Under the pieces are notes generated by a model, which was not told the origin of the DNA, ran no database searches, and saw only the letters and a program-made list of their open reading frames with translations. The position numbers and the translations under genes are program-made. A stretch of 64,000 nucleotides of DNA from Agrypnia vestita (lineage: Eukaryota > Arthropoda > Insecta > Trichoptera > Phryganeidae): NCBI GenBank assembly GCA_016648135.1, contig JADDOH010000297.1, forward strand, positions 434,001 to 498,000, read 5' to 3'. Every line of letters starts with the position of its first letter. The stretch's first letter is position 1. Below are positions 27,801 through 34,180 of the stretch, piece after piece.

Positions 27801-30800
27801 CAAATATTAAGCTGAATTATTTTTAAAAAAATTATAAAACATACAAAATTTTCCAAAAAGAGTATTTTTAAAGACAGCAAAAGTTATTTTTTAGAATAAA
27901 ACATTGGCATAATTTTCCTGGAATTCTGCTTGGCTGCAATAAAACCTTCTCTAACTGTTTGCCCTAAGACAAAACCTGCAGCTACAGTCGTCAATTTAAG
28001 GCATCCACACATTTCCCTGCCACACAGTCAGTAGATTTCTTTCTACTGACTGTGTGTGGCAGGGACTTGGGAAAATCAAATATTTGGACATTTCGTTTGA
28101 CGAAAACTGTCCTCAGCTCTTCATTTTATAGGTACATAGCTCAAAAACGGTAGTTCAGTCAGTATAAGTTTCTCATCCTGCCAGGAAATCATGTCGTAAT
28201 ATGATCGCTCTCAAAATTGATTTGTGGTGTCACAAAAGATCTCGACAATGATTTTTGCGAGGCACGAGCTTTCAAAACTCTCGTATACCCTATTCTATTA
28301 CAATTTTGTTGTCATTTGTCAACATTTGATGCCTTCCTGATATCACTCATTGTAGCCGAAGCAATAGCAGCGCCTGCTCTGTGCGATACGCCATAACGAT
28401 CACATACTTCAGCCAACTTTTCGAATTTTTTTGTACTTTCTCAATTTTCTCTTCCTTTAACTATGTTTCCAATGTCTGTGCATCTGAAGGTTCTTTGGTT
28501 TTCAAGAAATGGGTGGTCTTTAATCGAAACAGTTTTATTTTTTTCCACATTTACAAGAAGAATAATTTTTGCATTTGCACGCAGCAATGTCAAAAAGAAT
28601 TGTTGATTTAGTTATAAAGTTTTCTATTTTATCTAAATACGATCGACTTTTTGGTTCTTTGTTGAATTTTTTCGATAGTAGCCTATACTGTTTGCAATAT
28701 GATAATAGAAGCTGGCTCACAATGCTTGCATTTTTCCAAACTTCAAGAACGGTTCGAGCCATTTGAGAAGTAATGACTTTTGCTTGTGGTTCTAAACTTC
28801 TTGACTGTTTCATTTCATGACGTGCCCACTCATAATGTCGTTAAACATATCCATAAGTTGGTAACATAGTATTTTTGAATTTTTCGGTATATTTCTCAAA
28901 AATACGTAATTTCGTACGACCTCTGGTTTCTTTTGAACTTGACGGATTCGATGCCATTGTGATTCGTTTCATGAATGAATTTAACACTTAAATTTATTAC
29001 GTATAATATGTAGAAACTTTACGACGATTGAAAATAAGTAAGCTAACAAATACAACCGTTCGGTGTGGAGTCTGATCTAATGAGGCACGCATAACGGGAG
29101 CGCGACCCGAAACAAGCCGAAATTACCCGAACGGGTATTTAAGCTAACAGATTATCAAAATGAACTTAAATATGGTGTTTTTCTTATGCTGGCATTATTA
29201 TTATTATAAAAAAGCATTCAATTACTAAGACAATTGGTAAATACAAAAAAAAATATCGTTCTGATTGGAACGTTATTTTGCAACTTTTTCTACATTTCAA
29301 GGCTTTTTAACCAGCCAAAAGTACCAGTATTAAGGAAAACTGTAATTACAGCATTTAATAACATATAAAAATGAGAACTATTAAATTTAAAAAATCTTAA
29401 GTTGAAAAAAGTGACACACCCTATTATATATGCCTTTTTCCAAATTTCTGGAAAATGACCAACCCGTAATGATTTACAAAATATAATCGAGATTGGTTTT
29501 GCTAGTTCTTTGGCGCATCGATTCAGGAAGATGGAGGGCAATGCATCGGGACCGGCACTCTTTTTAGTATCTAGATTTTTTAAATATTTTAGAATGATCG
29601 CTTCATGGAAGTCGATGGATTGGATATCCAGACTATTGTTTACGAGACAATCATCATAGGCATCAGCAATAGTTGTAGAAATAAAAACTGAGTGGAAATA
29701 GTCATTAAATAAGTTACACATATTAGCGCCATTATTAGCGAATTTAGTTTTATAATAGCCGCTATCTGGAAAATCTGTGTTACCTTTGTTTCCTTTTTAC
29801 GTATGACCAGAATTTTTTAGGGTCATATTTAATTTGGGACTCAGATTTTTTACCAAAATTATCAAAGCATTCTTTAGCCAGTTTTTTGTCGCTTTCTCAG
29901 CAAGTTAAATGTTTGAAAATCAGAGTACATTTTCCATTTTTTGTGATACGATAATTTTTCTTTAATAATTTTAACTAACGACGAGTTGCACCAATTGGGA
30001 AATTTTTCTGCCGATTTAACTGAGATAGTGGGGACATGTTTCAATATAATATTATTGATAATCAGATAAAATGCATTATGAAACCTGATGAATACATTTT
30101 AATTTAATGTCTTTCCATACAAAAATTTAATTCAAAATGCAAAAAAGTGGTATATTTTGCTTACATTGCCAGACGAAAGCCTTAAGTTATGAGCTTGCCT
30201 AATGACCTTGTGGTCACGGGTTCGAGCTTCATCCCAGACCGGCAGGTTAGTCTCCTATTTTTTTTCTAAACACGGGCGTTTGGCTTAGTTAAGTAGTAGA
30301 AATATTGATAACTATATCTGGTGCGTTCTAGTTCTAATATTAATCCTTTTGGTACCCTCGAAATTGGCAACTTAAGAAATATCAGATTTTTAATTGTTTT
30401 TCTGAAGTTTACGCAATTTTTTAAAAAACGACACTTTTCTGTATTTGTGTTTTACAAAGAAATATTTTTATTATTAACGATTTATGCGAGAAAAATGTTT
30501 AAATGAAATGAAATTACATTAATCTTGTGGAGTTTATTATTTTTGAATCGTATTTCTAATCTCAGGATAAAAATATAGATGGGACGTCTTTATTTAATAT
30601 GCGCGTACAGTTTCTATGAGAAATTTTAAGACGTCTGTCAGATTTAATGTCAATATTTTTATCATTACGTATAGCGTAAATATTGTTTTTAATTTAATAT
30701 TTGTACATTTTGTATGTAGAAATTAATAAATGTGTGCGAAACAAACTGATTTCTACCCACAATTAAAATATCAGATCTTATTTTATACAGGATTTAACAT

Positions 30801-31991
30801 AGCTAGTCCACAATACTTCACAGTAGATTCCTGTTTAAATTATGAAATAAAAATTTTTAAGCAACATATGTCTCAATATCCAATAGTCATGGAAGTAAGC
30901 GATATTTCTGACAGTTTTTATGTAAAACGTTGAAATATCATTAAAGTTACTTTATATGGAATATTAAAAATTCATTTGCGTCCATACAAGTCGGATAACA
31001 TAATTAAAACATTGATATATATTTTTTGCAAGGTTTTAATAATTTAATTTGACTTAATCTGTAAGTCACTTTAGTGACAGTCTAATGTTTTACATAATAT
31101 AACTCAGAAATATTTTTAAAAAATGCCACATTTGAAGGCGCTTATTGTCATTAGGTCATGGTTGCTTGAACATTTTCGACTCATTATCAAAGCAGGAAAA
31201 ACTGTAAAGTAAAGTTTTTGCCACTGGGAATGAGACACCCGTATACTAACAAATAAATAGATATATTTGGGTAGTTAAATAGTAAATAATATTATAAATA
31301 GGTAGGTACTAGCTGTACACCGTAAAAAATTACCGGACATAATAATTGCAAGATTTTGAAGCTGAAAATTCATGAATAGAAAACCAATTTTTTTTAAGAC
31401 TTTATTCGCTCAATTCAATCAAACCGCTAAACCTATAATAAAATACTAATATATAAACTATAATAAAATAATAATATAAAAAATGTCAATACCGCGTAAT
31501 TTCGACGTGTTCGTGTTTCTTGAGCCGCGCGCTAATTGCGCGTCACACTCTAAATTGTCTAAGGTTGTAAATCCAGAAAGTTACGGACCGACTGACAGAC
31601 AATGCAATTATTATATTTATTAGATGAATTGACGTAAACCCTTAAATTTAAAAAAAAAATATTTATATATGTATTTCAATGATGCGGCTTACCTGCAAAC
31701 TTATAAATGAATGCAATATTCAAACGTTTTTTTATTATTTATTCATATTATTGTTTTAAATTAAAAAATTTAAGTACGTATACGTTTTTCTCTTTAGTAC
31801 ATTTAAATATTGTATACTTGTAATTTTGTTTTAATTTATTGTAAGTTAAAATATGCAATAATAATGAATGTGGCTCTTGTTTTTTAACAGTTTTTTTTAA
31901 ATAAAGTCGTAAAATAAAATATAAATAGATTCTCACCATTTACTAAGAGAGCAGTTAGTGCCAAGCACACGACAATCTTCCTCGCAGCCAT
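6634..31991 (-). CDS. Seven-Ig-domain type I membrane protein (uncharacterised), full gene
   Basis: Joining twelve coding exons (31991-31937, 20071-19742, 19080-18745, 16181-15924, 13339-13079, 11672-11483, 10567-10407, 10259-10110, 9580-9416, 8878-8762, 7941-7750, 6809-6634) gives 796 residues. All joins use AG/GT borders and keep frame. Residues 1-22 form a signal peptide ending SHA. Ig-like domains follow at about 23-128, 129-240, 241-326, 327-413, 414-530, 531-635 and 636-738. A hydrophobic helix spans 745-766 and a basic 30-residue tail ends the protein. Domains 5-7 have the GTWTC or NWQC hallmark; domains 1-4 have GEW, GKW, GLW and GTW without the cysteine. Many N-glycosylation sequons are present. 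A cell-surface adhesion or recognition role is inferred from architecture only. I do not recognise an orthologue, and no cytoplasmic tyrosine motif is visible. Confidence 0.88.
7235..7600 (+). repeat. LINE (RTE/LOA-like) 3' coding fragment in the last intron
   Basis: Degenerate plus-strand sequence encodes pieces like FSGRHFT and RIVRGSHANK that match the C-terminal region of RTE/LOA-type reverse transcriptases in spacing. Multiple stops and frame changes are present. It sits between the last two exons of the Ig gene, antisense to it, so it is a dead insertion and not part of the transcript's coding sequence. Confidence 0.45.
7750..7941 (-). CDS. Ig gene exon: second half of Ig domain 7
   Basis: The acceptor TTCGAAAACAG precedes 7941 and the donor GTAACC follows 7750; phases are 1-1. 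It encodes residues 675-738, including the extra-pair cysteine C698 in the EGICQLTI strand and the canonical LGTWTC strand ending at C715. The exon ends in a membrane-proximal segment of alternating charged and aliphatic residues. Confidence 0.9.
8294..8402 (+). repeat. Dispersed repeat D, copy 1
   Basis: The words GGCCCGAAAGGTCGTAA, AGATTCTGAGTGGCC and AGAACATTCTTA occur in the same order at 9942-10032. Both copies are in introns of the Ig gene and lack coding potential. The parent element is unknown. Confidence 0.6.
8762..8878 (-). CDS. Ig gene exon: first half of Ig domain 7
   Basis: The acceptor TTTTTTACAG precedes 8878 and the donor GTAACT follows 8762, phases 1-1. It encodes residues 636-674. 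It carries the canonical B-strand cysteine (LTFGC, C655) and the second-pair cysteine (LEYCRF, C666). The split point inside the domain is the same as in domain 6. Confidence 0.88.
9416..9580 (-). CDS. Ig gene exon: second half of Ig domain 6
   Basis: The acceptor TACCTTTTCAG precedes 9580 and the donor GTATTC follows 9416, phases 1-1. Residues 581-635 include the second-pair cysteine (GECGIKV, C599) and the canonical DSGTWTC strand (C616). The last strand QQKISVEIY leads into domain 7. Confidence 0.9.
9942..10032 (+). repeat. Dispersed repeat D, copy 2
   Basis: Second copy of the unit at 8294-8402, with the same GGCCCGAAAGGTCGTAA and AGATTCTGAGTGGCC words. It is preceded by CATCATCAGGGCTGATG-type sequence. 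Non-coding. Confidence 0.6.
10110..10259 (-). CDS. Ig gene exon: first half of Ig domain 6
   Basis: The acceptor ATATTTTAG precedes 10259 and a strong donor GTAAGT follows 10110, phases 1-1. Residues 531-580 begin with a Thr/Asn-rich linker. They contain the canonical B-strand cysteine (SFEMKC, C557) and the second-pair cysteine (IEYCWF, C566). Confidence 0.9.
10407..10567 (-). CDS. Ig gene exon: second half of Ig domain 5
   Basis: The acceptor AAATTTCAG precedes 10567. The exon enters in phase 2, matching the phase-2 donor after 11483, and leaves in phase 1 at donor GTAAAA. It encodes residues 477-530 with DCGIKV (C488) and DLQNWQC (C505). The unusual phase 2 join is strong support for direct splicing from 11483 to 10567, skipping the sequence between. 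Confidence 0.88.
10614..10742 (-). pseudogene. Possible decayed exon between the two halves of Ig domain 5
   Basis: A good acceptor (TTATTTCAG) at 10743-10751 is followed by a 42-codon open frame whose end reads CGNWTEIDIHI before a stop. Including it would create a stop codon at the junction with the upstream phase-2 donor, and there is no good downstream donor. If it is a relic, it would be a diverged half Ig domain; a chance open frame is equally possible. Confidence 0.25.
10800..11215 (+). repeat. Unidentified GC-richer relic in an Ig-gene intron
   Basis: Base composition is less AT-rich than the surroundings and resembles decayed coding sequence, with peptide pieces such as GAICSVLNPKLLEDDVKKL on the plus strand. 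Stops interrupt all frames. It is probably a transposon or retrocopy remnant; family not recognised. Confidence 0.3.
11483..11672 (-). CDS. Ig gene exon: first half of Ig domain 5
   Basis: The acceptor TTTTTAATACAG precedes 11672 and a strong donor GTAAGT follows 11483. Entry phase is 1 and exit phase is 2. Residues 414-476 contain LFIVC (canonical C438) and MKSCQMI (second-pair C448). The last codon is split TA/T, giving tyrosine on joining to 10567; reading through would hit a stop at once. Confidence 0.88.
11750..12010. repeat. MITE family A, diverged copy
   Basis: The right end carries TTTTTGCTACTAGCTATAAGGCACCC together with AATATTTTCTATTTGAAATTGAATGAGGAAGA, matching the ends of copies at 24310 and 32280-32760. 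The left half is poorly preserved. Confidence 0.5.
13079..13339 (-). CDS. Ig gene exon: Ig domain 4
   Basis: The acceptor TTAATTTTCAG precedes 13339 and the donor GTAAAG follows 13079, phases 1-1. The complete domain lies in one exon (residues 327-413). It has the second-pair cysteines C355 (SVSCQAT) and C372 (GQCSFRL). At the canonical positions it has F347 and V389 (HHGTWKV) instead of cysteines. Confidence 0.88.
13934..14018. repeat. Hairpin-forming inverted repeat in an intron
   Basis: The arms AGTGTGTAATTTTCTGGGA and its near-exact inverted copy TCCCAGAAAATTACACAC are separated by about 30 bases. It is probably the remnant of a small foldback MITE. Confidence 0.55.
14250..14395. repeat. 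Foldback repeat, about 40-bp arms
   Basis: The left arm TAACACACACAATTATTTAG is mirrored by AATAATTGTGTGTGCGTTA on the right, with further pairing through AATTATTATTTC. A core containing GTTCATCGACAG resembles the core of the hairpin at 54838-54992. Confidence 0.55.
14440..14632. mobile_element. MITE family B, partial copy with internal hairpin
   Basis: The arms CGAGAAAAGTGGTTGGAAGTC and its inverted match lie at 14440-14580. The right end reads CTCTGTGAGACTTCTATAA, the hallmark of family B. Shared words include CAGGGC and GATCACTCTATACAATGCAA. Full-length relatives lie at 35990-36725 and 50979-51464. Confidence 0.6.
15165..15740 (+). repeat. RTE-like LINE 3' fragment
   Basis: Plus-strand frames spell ETAEMRMLR, then ILGVMAINSKLEERQLRWYGH, then SRGRPKNSWM, the typical C-terminal series of RTE-like reverse transcriptases (EM.MLR, LRW.GH, GRPK..W). 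Several stops and frameshifts are present. It is antisense inside an intron of the Ig gene. Confidence 0.7.
15924..16181 (-). CDS. Ig gene exon: Ig domain 3
   Basis: The acceptor TATTTGTTTCAG precedes 16181 and the donor GTTTGT follows 15924, phases 1-1. Residues 241-326 form one compact domain with C273 (LSRCEF) and C292 (NNCELLL). L263 and I309 occupy the canonical cysteine positions. It has the shortest spacing between the second-pair cysteines of the six well-formed domains around it, apart from domain 4. Confidence 0.87.
16240..16440 (+). repeat. Pogo/Tigger-like dispersed repeat, copy 2
   Basis: GTAGAACCTTGTTGATTTGAA at the left end and AAATCGTAAAACTCATGAA further in match 1360-1560 and the inverted copy at 49490-49680. 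Confidence 0.55.
16505..17010 (+). repeat. Dispersed repeat family C, longest copy
   Basis: Contains TTTAACCCTTTTCC, ATCGAGCTGAAACTTT and GTGGCGACGATAAAAATGAT, all found in inverted order at 42940-43320. The flanking parts match 1-230. No open frame. Confidence 0.6.
17015..18270. other. Intronic AT-rich stretch without recognised element
   Basis: Part of the intron between Ig domains 2 and 3. A short 60-codon plus-strand frame at 17559-17741 has no recognisable content. Nothing else could be supported. Confidence 0.4.
18272..18520. mobile_element. 249-bp near-perfect hairpin (foldback MITE)
   Basis: The outer arms TGAGTCGTATATTTCCAGAC and its inverted copy GTCTGGAAATATACGACTCA are perfect. 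Pairing continues almost without mismatch through CAGCAGGTCAAG and TAGGTAATAACATC to a small loop at about 18390-18400. No target duplication is clear. It lies within an intron of the Ig gene, so a pre-mRNA hairpin of over 110 bp is expected. Confidence 0.85.
18745..19080 (-). CDS. Ig gene exon: Ig domain 2
   Basis: The acceptor TTTTAATTCCAG precedes 19080 and the donor GTAAAA follows 18745, phases 1-1. Residues 129-240 have C165 (LQTCFL) and C201 (DECGVAI). L155 and L218 (HVGKWVL) stand in the canonical cysteine positions. The layout is very close to domain 1 (both have ELYP or QLYP after the first cysteine), so these two are recent sister domains. Confidence 0.9.
19742..20071 (-). CDS. Ig gene exon: Ig domain 1
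   Basis: The acceptor TTAATTTTCAG precedes 20071 and the donor GTAAGT follows 19742, phases 1-1. The first codons complete the signal peptide (VSHA). Residues 23-128 form the domain with C57 (EECFVEI) and C87 (SSCGVVI). I46 and L104 replace the canonical cysteines. Sequons include NIT at 33, NRT at 63 and NST at 74. Confidence 0.9.
20140..20340. repeat. Foldback repeat in intron 1
   Basis: The left part has TTAAATAAAACGGATATTTTA and ACGTTTCGCTGAAGTTT. The right part has their inverted matches AACTTCAGCAAAACGTCAAG-like and AAAATATCCATTTTGTTTAA. It is a short palindromic non-autonomous element. Confidence 0.55.
21150..21254 (+). repeat. LINE copy 1, 5' piece (split by mariner)
   Basis: Matches 40150-40256 of LINE copy 2 nearly word for word, for example CTCGCTAAAGTC and ATGCTAGATTCTAA. 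It is interrupted at a TA by the mariner element and resumes at 22544. Confidence 0.8.
21255..22541 (+). mobile_element. mariner transposon, 1287 bp, complete ends
   Basis: The ends are inverted copies beginning TTAGGTCYTTACATATG, each bordered by TA (21253-21254 and 22542-22543). Length and TA target duplication are those of a full mariner. It is inserted in a LINE whose sequence can be read across the gap by comparison with copy 2 at 40140. The element therefore postdates that LINE copy. It lies in intron 1 of the Ig gene. Confidence 0.93.
21443..22463 (+). pseudogene. mariner transposase, frameshift plus one stop
   Basis: From ATG 21443 the frame encodes the N-terminal helix-turn-helix region, then shifts near 21622-21627 where one extra G is present. 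It continues to an in-frame TAG at 22089, and after that stop runs to TAA at 22461. The catalytic residues are all kept: D at 21894 (CDEKW), D at 22170 (HDNARPH) and D at 22275 (PTDYHFF). There are 34 residues between the last two, the D34D signature of mariner. The WVPHEL motif is present at about 21784. Total length is close to the usual ~340-350 residues. It belongs to the mellifera/cecropia side of the family by general resemblance. Two lesions make it inactive. Confidence 0.92.
22544..23350 (+). repeat. LINE copy 1, 3' piece with RT C-terminus
   Basis: An open stretch at 22564-23124 encodes SILEYSSVIWSPYYTTHI and the following C-terminal block of a Jockey/R1-like reverse transcriptase. 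The 3' UTR ends GTTAGTGTCTCTAATAAA followed by an A-rich tail. The same tail is found at 40950-40985 and, inverted, at 59060-59190. Confidence 0.85.
23351..24300. other. Intronic AT-rich stretch without recognised gene
   Basis: No coding or structured element was identified. A GC-richer patch at 23880-24080 may be a transposon remnant but has no partner in the window. Confidence 0.35.
24312..24625. mobile_element. MITE family A copy
   Basis: The left end is CAGGGTGTCTCGTAGCTAGT preceded by TATA. The right end carries GCTTGAACATTTTCGACTCA and GGCAGGAATC and closes with CTCTGTATAGG. The same words recur at 30860-31245, 32283-32760, 35325-35495, 44983-45857, 53640-53985 and 59559-59820. Confidence 0.7.
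25180..25430. repeat. Repeat with tandem GACAAAAGGCCCAC-like units and inverted ends
   Basis: The left side has four to five successive units of about 16 bp of the form GACAAAARGNCCCACG. The right side has the inverted form GTCGCGTGGGCCTTTTGAT. This is an inverted-repeat element with subterminal tandem units and no coding content. Confidence 0.55.
25440..25610 (+). repeat. tRNA-derived SINE (type 2), copy 1
   Basis: Contains an A-box-like TGTGGTTAGGACTGG and a B-box GGGTTCGAATC in a tRNA-like fold. The arm GTGGG-TTCGAAT-CTCAC pairs, and GGTCT and AGACC form an acceptor-like stem. It is shorter than a true tRNA, and its body continues past it. A relative lies at 30190-30330. Confidence 0.6.
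26140..26155 (+). repeat. Poly-C tract
   Basis: A run of eleven or more cytosines in an AT-rich intron. Confidence 0.6.
26210..27506 (-). repeat. LINE (Jockey-like), 3' part, split by hAT-like element
   Basis: Minus-strand reverse transcriptase from about 27470 down to the stop at 26403. Motifs are SGVPQGSHLGPILFLIYIND, the catalytic FADD (27238-27249), NNQLFLNVDKC, then DLGVILDSKLTF and an RSQLEFGSVVWN block. The 3' UTR includes a G-rich (plus strand) block at 26341-26370, shared with the second copy at 38430-38967. A frameshift occurs near 27100. The upstream part of the same LINE continues at 29432 beyond the inserted element. It has the same orientation as the Ig gene, in intron 1. Confidence 0.85.
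27515..29423 (-). mobile_element. 1909-bp hAT-like transposon with perfect 8-bp target duplication
   Basis: TTATATAT flanks the element at 27507-27514 and 29424-29431, a perfect 8-bp target duplication. The terminal repeats are TAAGGTTTGTCACTTT and, from the other side, TAGGGTGTGTCACTTT (14 of 16 identical). The host LINE frame (KKAYI then PIF) is restored if the element and one duplication are removed. Superfamily is assigned from target length and TAGGG-type ends only: no hAT transposase motif is visible. Instead it carries the relic frame described separately. Confidence 0.85.
28260..28957 (-). pseudogene. Degenerate multi-copy insect protein relic inside the hAT-like element
   Basis: From ATG 28957 the minus strand encodes MASNPSSSKETRGRTKLRIF, then after one stop a region with VITSQMARTVLEVWKNASI and SYLDKIENF. 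A cysteine-rich block LFDIAACKCKNYSSCKCGKK follows. After a frame change come HPFLENQRTF and CDRYGVSHRAGAAIASATM. I associate this order (IW.KASI, then a CKC..C.C knuckle, then DRYGVSDRA) with a large uncharacterised family repeated in some insect genomes. Its function is unknown to me. At least one stop and one or more frameshifts make this copy non-functional. Confidence 0.65.
29432..30105 (-). repeat. LINE (Jockey-like), 5' part of the split copy
   Basis: The minus strand encodes FPNWCNSSLVKIIKEKL (linker after the endonuclease), then CNLFNDYFHSVF, then KKSAGPDALPSIFLNRCAKELAKP and FPEIWKKAYI, in the order found in Jockey-like ORF2. It is interrupted at the hAT-like insertion and continues at 27506. 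The copy is 5'-truncated at about 30105, and stops are present at 29750-29900. Confidence 0.8.
30185..30330 (+). repeat. tRNA-derived SINE (type 2), copy 2
   Basis: CTTGTGGTCACGGGTTCGAGC followed by CATCCCAGACCGGCAGGTTAGTC matches 25455-25545. A TTAA-rich body follows with AAATATTGAT words shared with copy 1. Confidence 0.55.
30850..31245. mobile_element. MITE family A copy
   Basis: Internal words AAAATTCATTTGCGT, AATTTGACTTA and GCTTGAACATTTTCGACTCA, and the right end GAATGAGACACCCGTATAC, match family A. The left end is eroded. Confidence 0.65.
31937..31991 (-). CDS. Ig gene exon 1: start codon and signal peptide
   Basis: ATG at 31991 sits in a good context (GTGACCATGG) and begins MAARKIVVCLALTALLVN, a basic n-region and hydrophobic core. 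The donor GTGAGA follows 31937 in phase 1. Splicing to 20071 adds VSHA, completing a canonical signal peptidase site (S-H-A before E). An upstream in-frame frame reaching 32114 is longer but would bury the signal peptide, so this ATG is preferred. Confidence 0.88.
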
Positions 31992-32034
31992 GGTCACCAA
32001 GAGCCGTTGACTATGTCCAGCGAATACGAAACGA

Positions 32035-32085
32035 GCACTGCCCAAACCAACATTGTTCAGTTTGGAAGGTTTAAAAATAATTTGG
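32035..32085 (-). promoter_or_regulatory. Candidate core promoter of the Ig gene
   Basis: Upstream of exon 1 the minus strand has a TATTTTTAAACC box at about 32068-32080 and, some 30 bases downstream, GGGCAGTGC, which could serve as an initiator. This is inferred from spacing only; a further upstream non-coding exon is possible. Confidence 0.25.
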
Positions 32086-32282
32086 CACTCTATTAAAATA
32101 AATAAATATCGCATTGTTTTTTATCAGTTAGATTAGCGACAAGGCACAGATTTTCGTGACTTGATACACACTATAATACATATTTGGCCCACACATTGCA
32201 TCACATTGCTCCGAATACGAATGAGAGATATCTTTTTCAAAATCGATGAAATAAAATTATTTTATACTACTATAATAATCAG

Positions 32283-32760
32283 GGTGCCTCATAGCTAGTA
32301 GCAAAAATGTCGAGGGAGTCTTCTTCATTCAATTTTGAGTAGAAAATATTATTTACACTGTGGGTGTCGACGAAATGTCGACAGTTAAGGAGATTAGGCG
32401 ACATCAATATTTGTATTTTTTTTTGTATTTCAAATTTATCTAAAACATTGTAGTATCATAAAAGTGACTTATATAGAATATTAAAAATTCATTCGTTTTG
32501 ATACACGTCAAATAAAATTATTAATACCGTGCAGATATTTGAAACAATTTTTTGCAGTGTTTTAATCATTTTATTTGACTTGTATAAATTATTATAAATT
32601 ACTTTTATCATAGTCTAACATTTCGCAAAAGGTAATTTAGAAATATTGAAAAAAAAATGCAAACTTTTGATATCGTTTACCTCCTTAACTGTTGACATTT
32701 CACCCAAAGTGTAAAGAATATTTTCTATTCAAAATTGAATGAGGAAGACTCCCATCCTGA
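32283..32760. mobile_element. MITE family A copy, both ends
   Basis: Left CAGGGTGCCTCATAGCTAGT and right AATTGAATGAGGAAGACTCCCATCCTG are inverted relatives. Central inverted segments around AAATTCATTCG and TTTATTTGACTTG pair. It lies just upstream of the Ig gene's first exon, so it may bound the promoter. Confidence 0.65.
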
Positions 32761-33109
32761 CTTCTGAAACCCGAGTATTATCAGAATAAATAATTCTTGT
32801 AACAATGTCCAGCACTATCCGAGACGCTATGATACGGTAGATGGCGCTGTTTTCGCAGCCAAAATTGATTTTCCGTCCGAACGCCTTAAACAGACAGAAA
32901 TTAATTTTGTTCTTACTCCATACAATGTATACTTAGTCTCCTTAATGAAATAAATTCTCGGTTAATTAATGGCTCGGTCCCATAAATTTTGTTATAGAGA
33001 GTGACGATTATAGATATTATCTGATGTAACAAGAAATCGTTTGTTTGTGTAGGTACTTAATATTAATAAATATAATTATTATAAACCACGTCGTCTAAAT
33101 ATAAACGCC

Positions 33110-33740
33110 ACTAGGCGTCTAAAACAGGTGAACAGTTTCAAATACCTCGGTGAAATAACATCTCAGGATAGAAAGCAAGAAGTGAATTGGATAGGAGCCG
33201 CAAGCCAGGTAGCACGATTCACGTATTATCCCGAACTCAGAAAATCAGATCAGCAAGCGAGCAAGTTGGCAGTATTCAAATCAGTTTTCAGGCCAACCCA
33301 AGTGTACGGCCACGAGCACTGGATCTTGATCGAAAGAACCCACTCAAGGCTACAGACCGCCGAGATGGGATTTCTACGAGGAATAGTAGGAGTTACCAGA
33401 AGGAACAGAATCAGAAATACTCAAATAAGATAATGTCTCAAAGTGGAACATTGATATTTATCAAGAAATCACAGCTACGGTGGCTGGGACATATCTTGCG
33501 GATGCCGGCAGATAGAATGCCAAAGCGGATATTCCAGGCAAGACCAGAAGGCAGAAGACCAAAGGGCCATCCTAGGAGGAGCTGGCGGAAACGATTGAAG
33601 GACTGACTGCTGCGAAGCGAGGTTGCAACTAAATTAGGCTGACGTGGAGAGCGAAGCCCAAGATAGGAAGAATTGGAACGTCCTATGCCGTGCAGGAACC
33701 CCGACCCAATAGGATAAGGGGTATAAGAAGAAGTTATAAA
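33110..33740 (+). repeat. RTE-like LINE 3' fragment
   Basis: Two overlapping frames (33128-33433 and 33187-33606) encode NSFKYLGEITSQD, VYGHEHWIL, LQTAEMGFLRGIVGVTR, then LRWLGHILRMPADRMPKRIF and GRRPKGHPRRSW. These are the C-terminal motifs of RTE/BovB-like or related reverse transcriptases. One frameshift occurs near 33430. It ends in an AAGAAGAAG-type tail. Confidence 0.8.
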
Positions 33741-33939
33741 CCACTGATATTACATAAAAATGTCCGTCAGAAACGCTACCAGATGGCGCAAATTACGAGG
33801 TACATATTAATAATTATGAGGTATAAAAAAACATTGATCGCTGTGTAGCAATGCGTCGCTAAAGTTGCGAAGATGCTACGCTACGTTCGATGGCGCTATT
33901 CTCACTTCCTTGACTCGCGGCTGAAATATATGTATGTAT

Positions 33940-34180
33940 AATTAAAGACGGACCTGTGGACCGAAGATATTGTGCGATGGAGCAGAGCAAGATGAAGATT
34001 CTGGAGAGATCTTGTAAACAGAATGGACAACTCTAGAATCCCTTACATTGCTGCTAACGAAATCCCACCTGCTCTTCTAGAAGACCGCCTAAACGAAAGT
34101 TGGATCTCGAGTCCCAAGAGTAGCGGCTTTCTGGTAGAATAGATCAACAGATCTAGATGAAGAAGAAGAAGAAGAAGTAA
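33940..34180 (+). repeat. Second LINE 3' end fragment with (GAA)n tail
   Basis: Encodes RMDNSRIPYIAANEIPPALL followed by a stop after FLVE and then an (AAG)n tail at 34158-34176. It looks like the extreme C terminus and 3' end of another LINE. Confidence 0.55.

Noticed and set aside
31884..32114. Longer N terminus for the Ig gene starting at 32114
   Set aside because: It would place about 40 residues before a textbook signal peptide; the ATG at 31991 has better context and a proper cleavage site.
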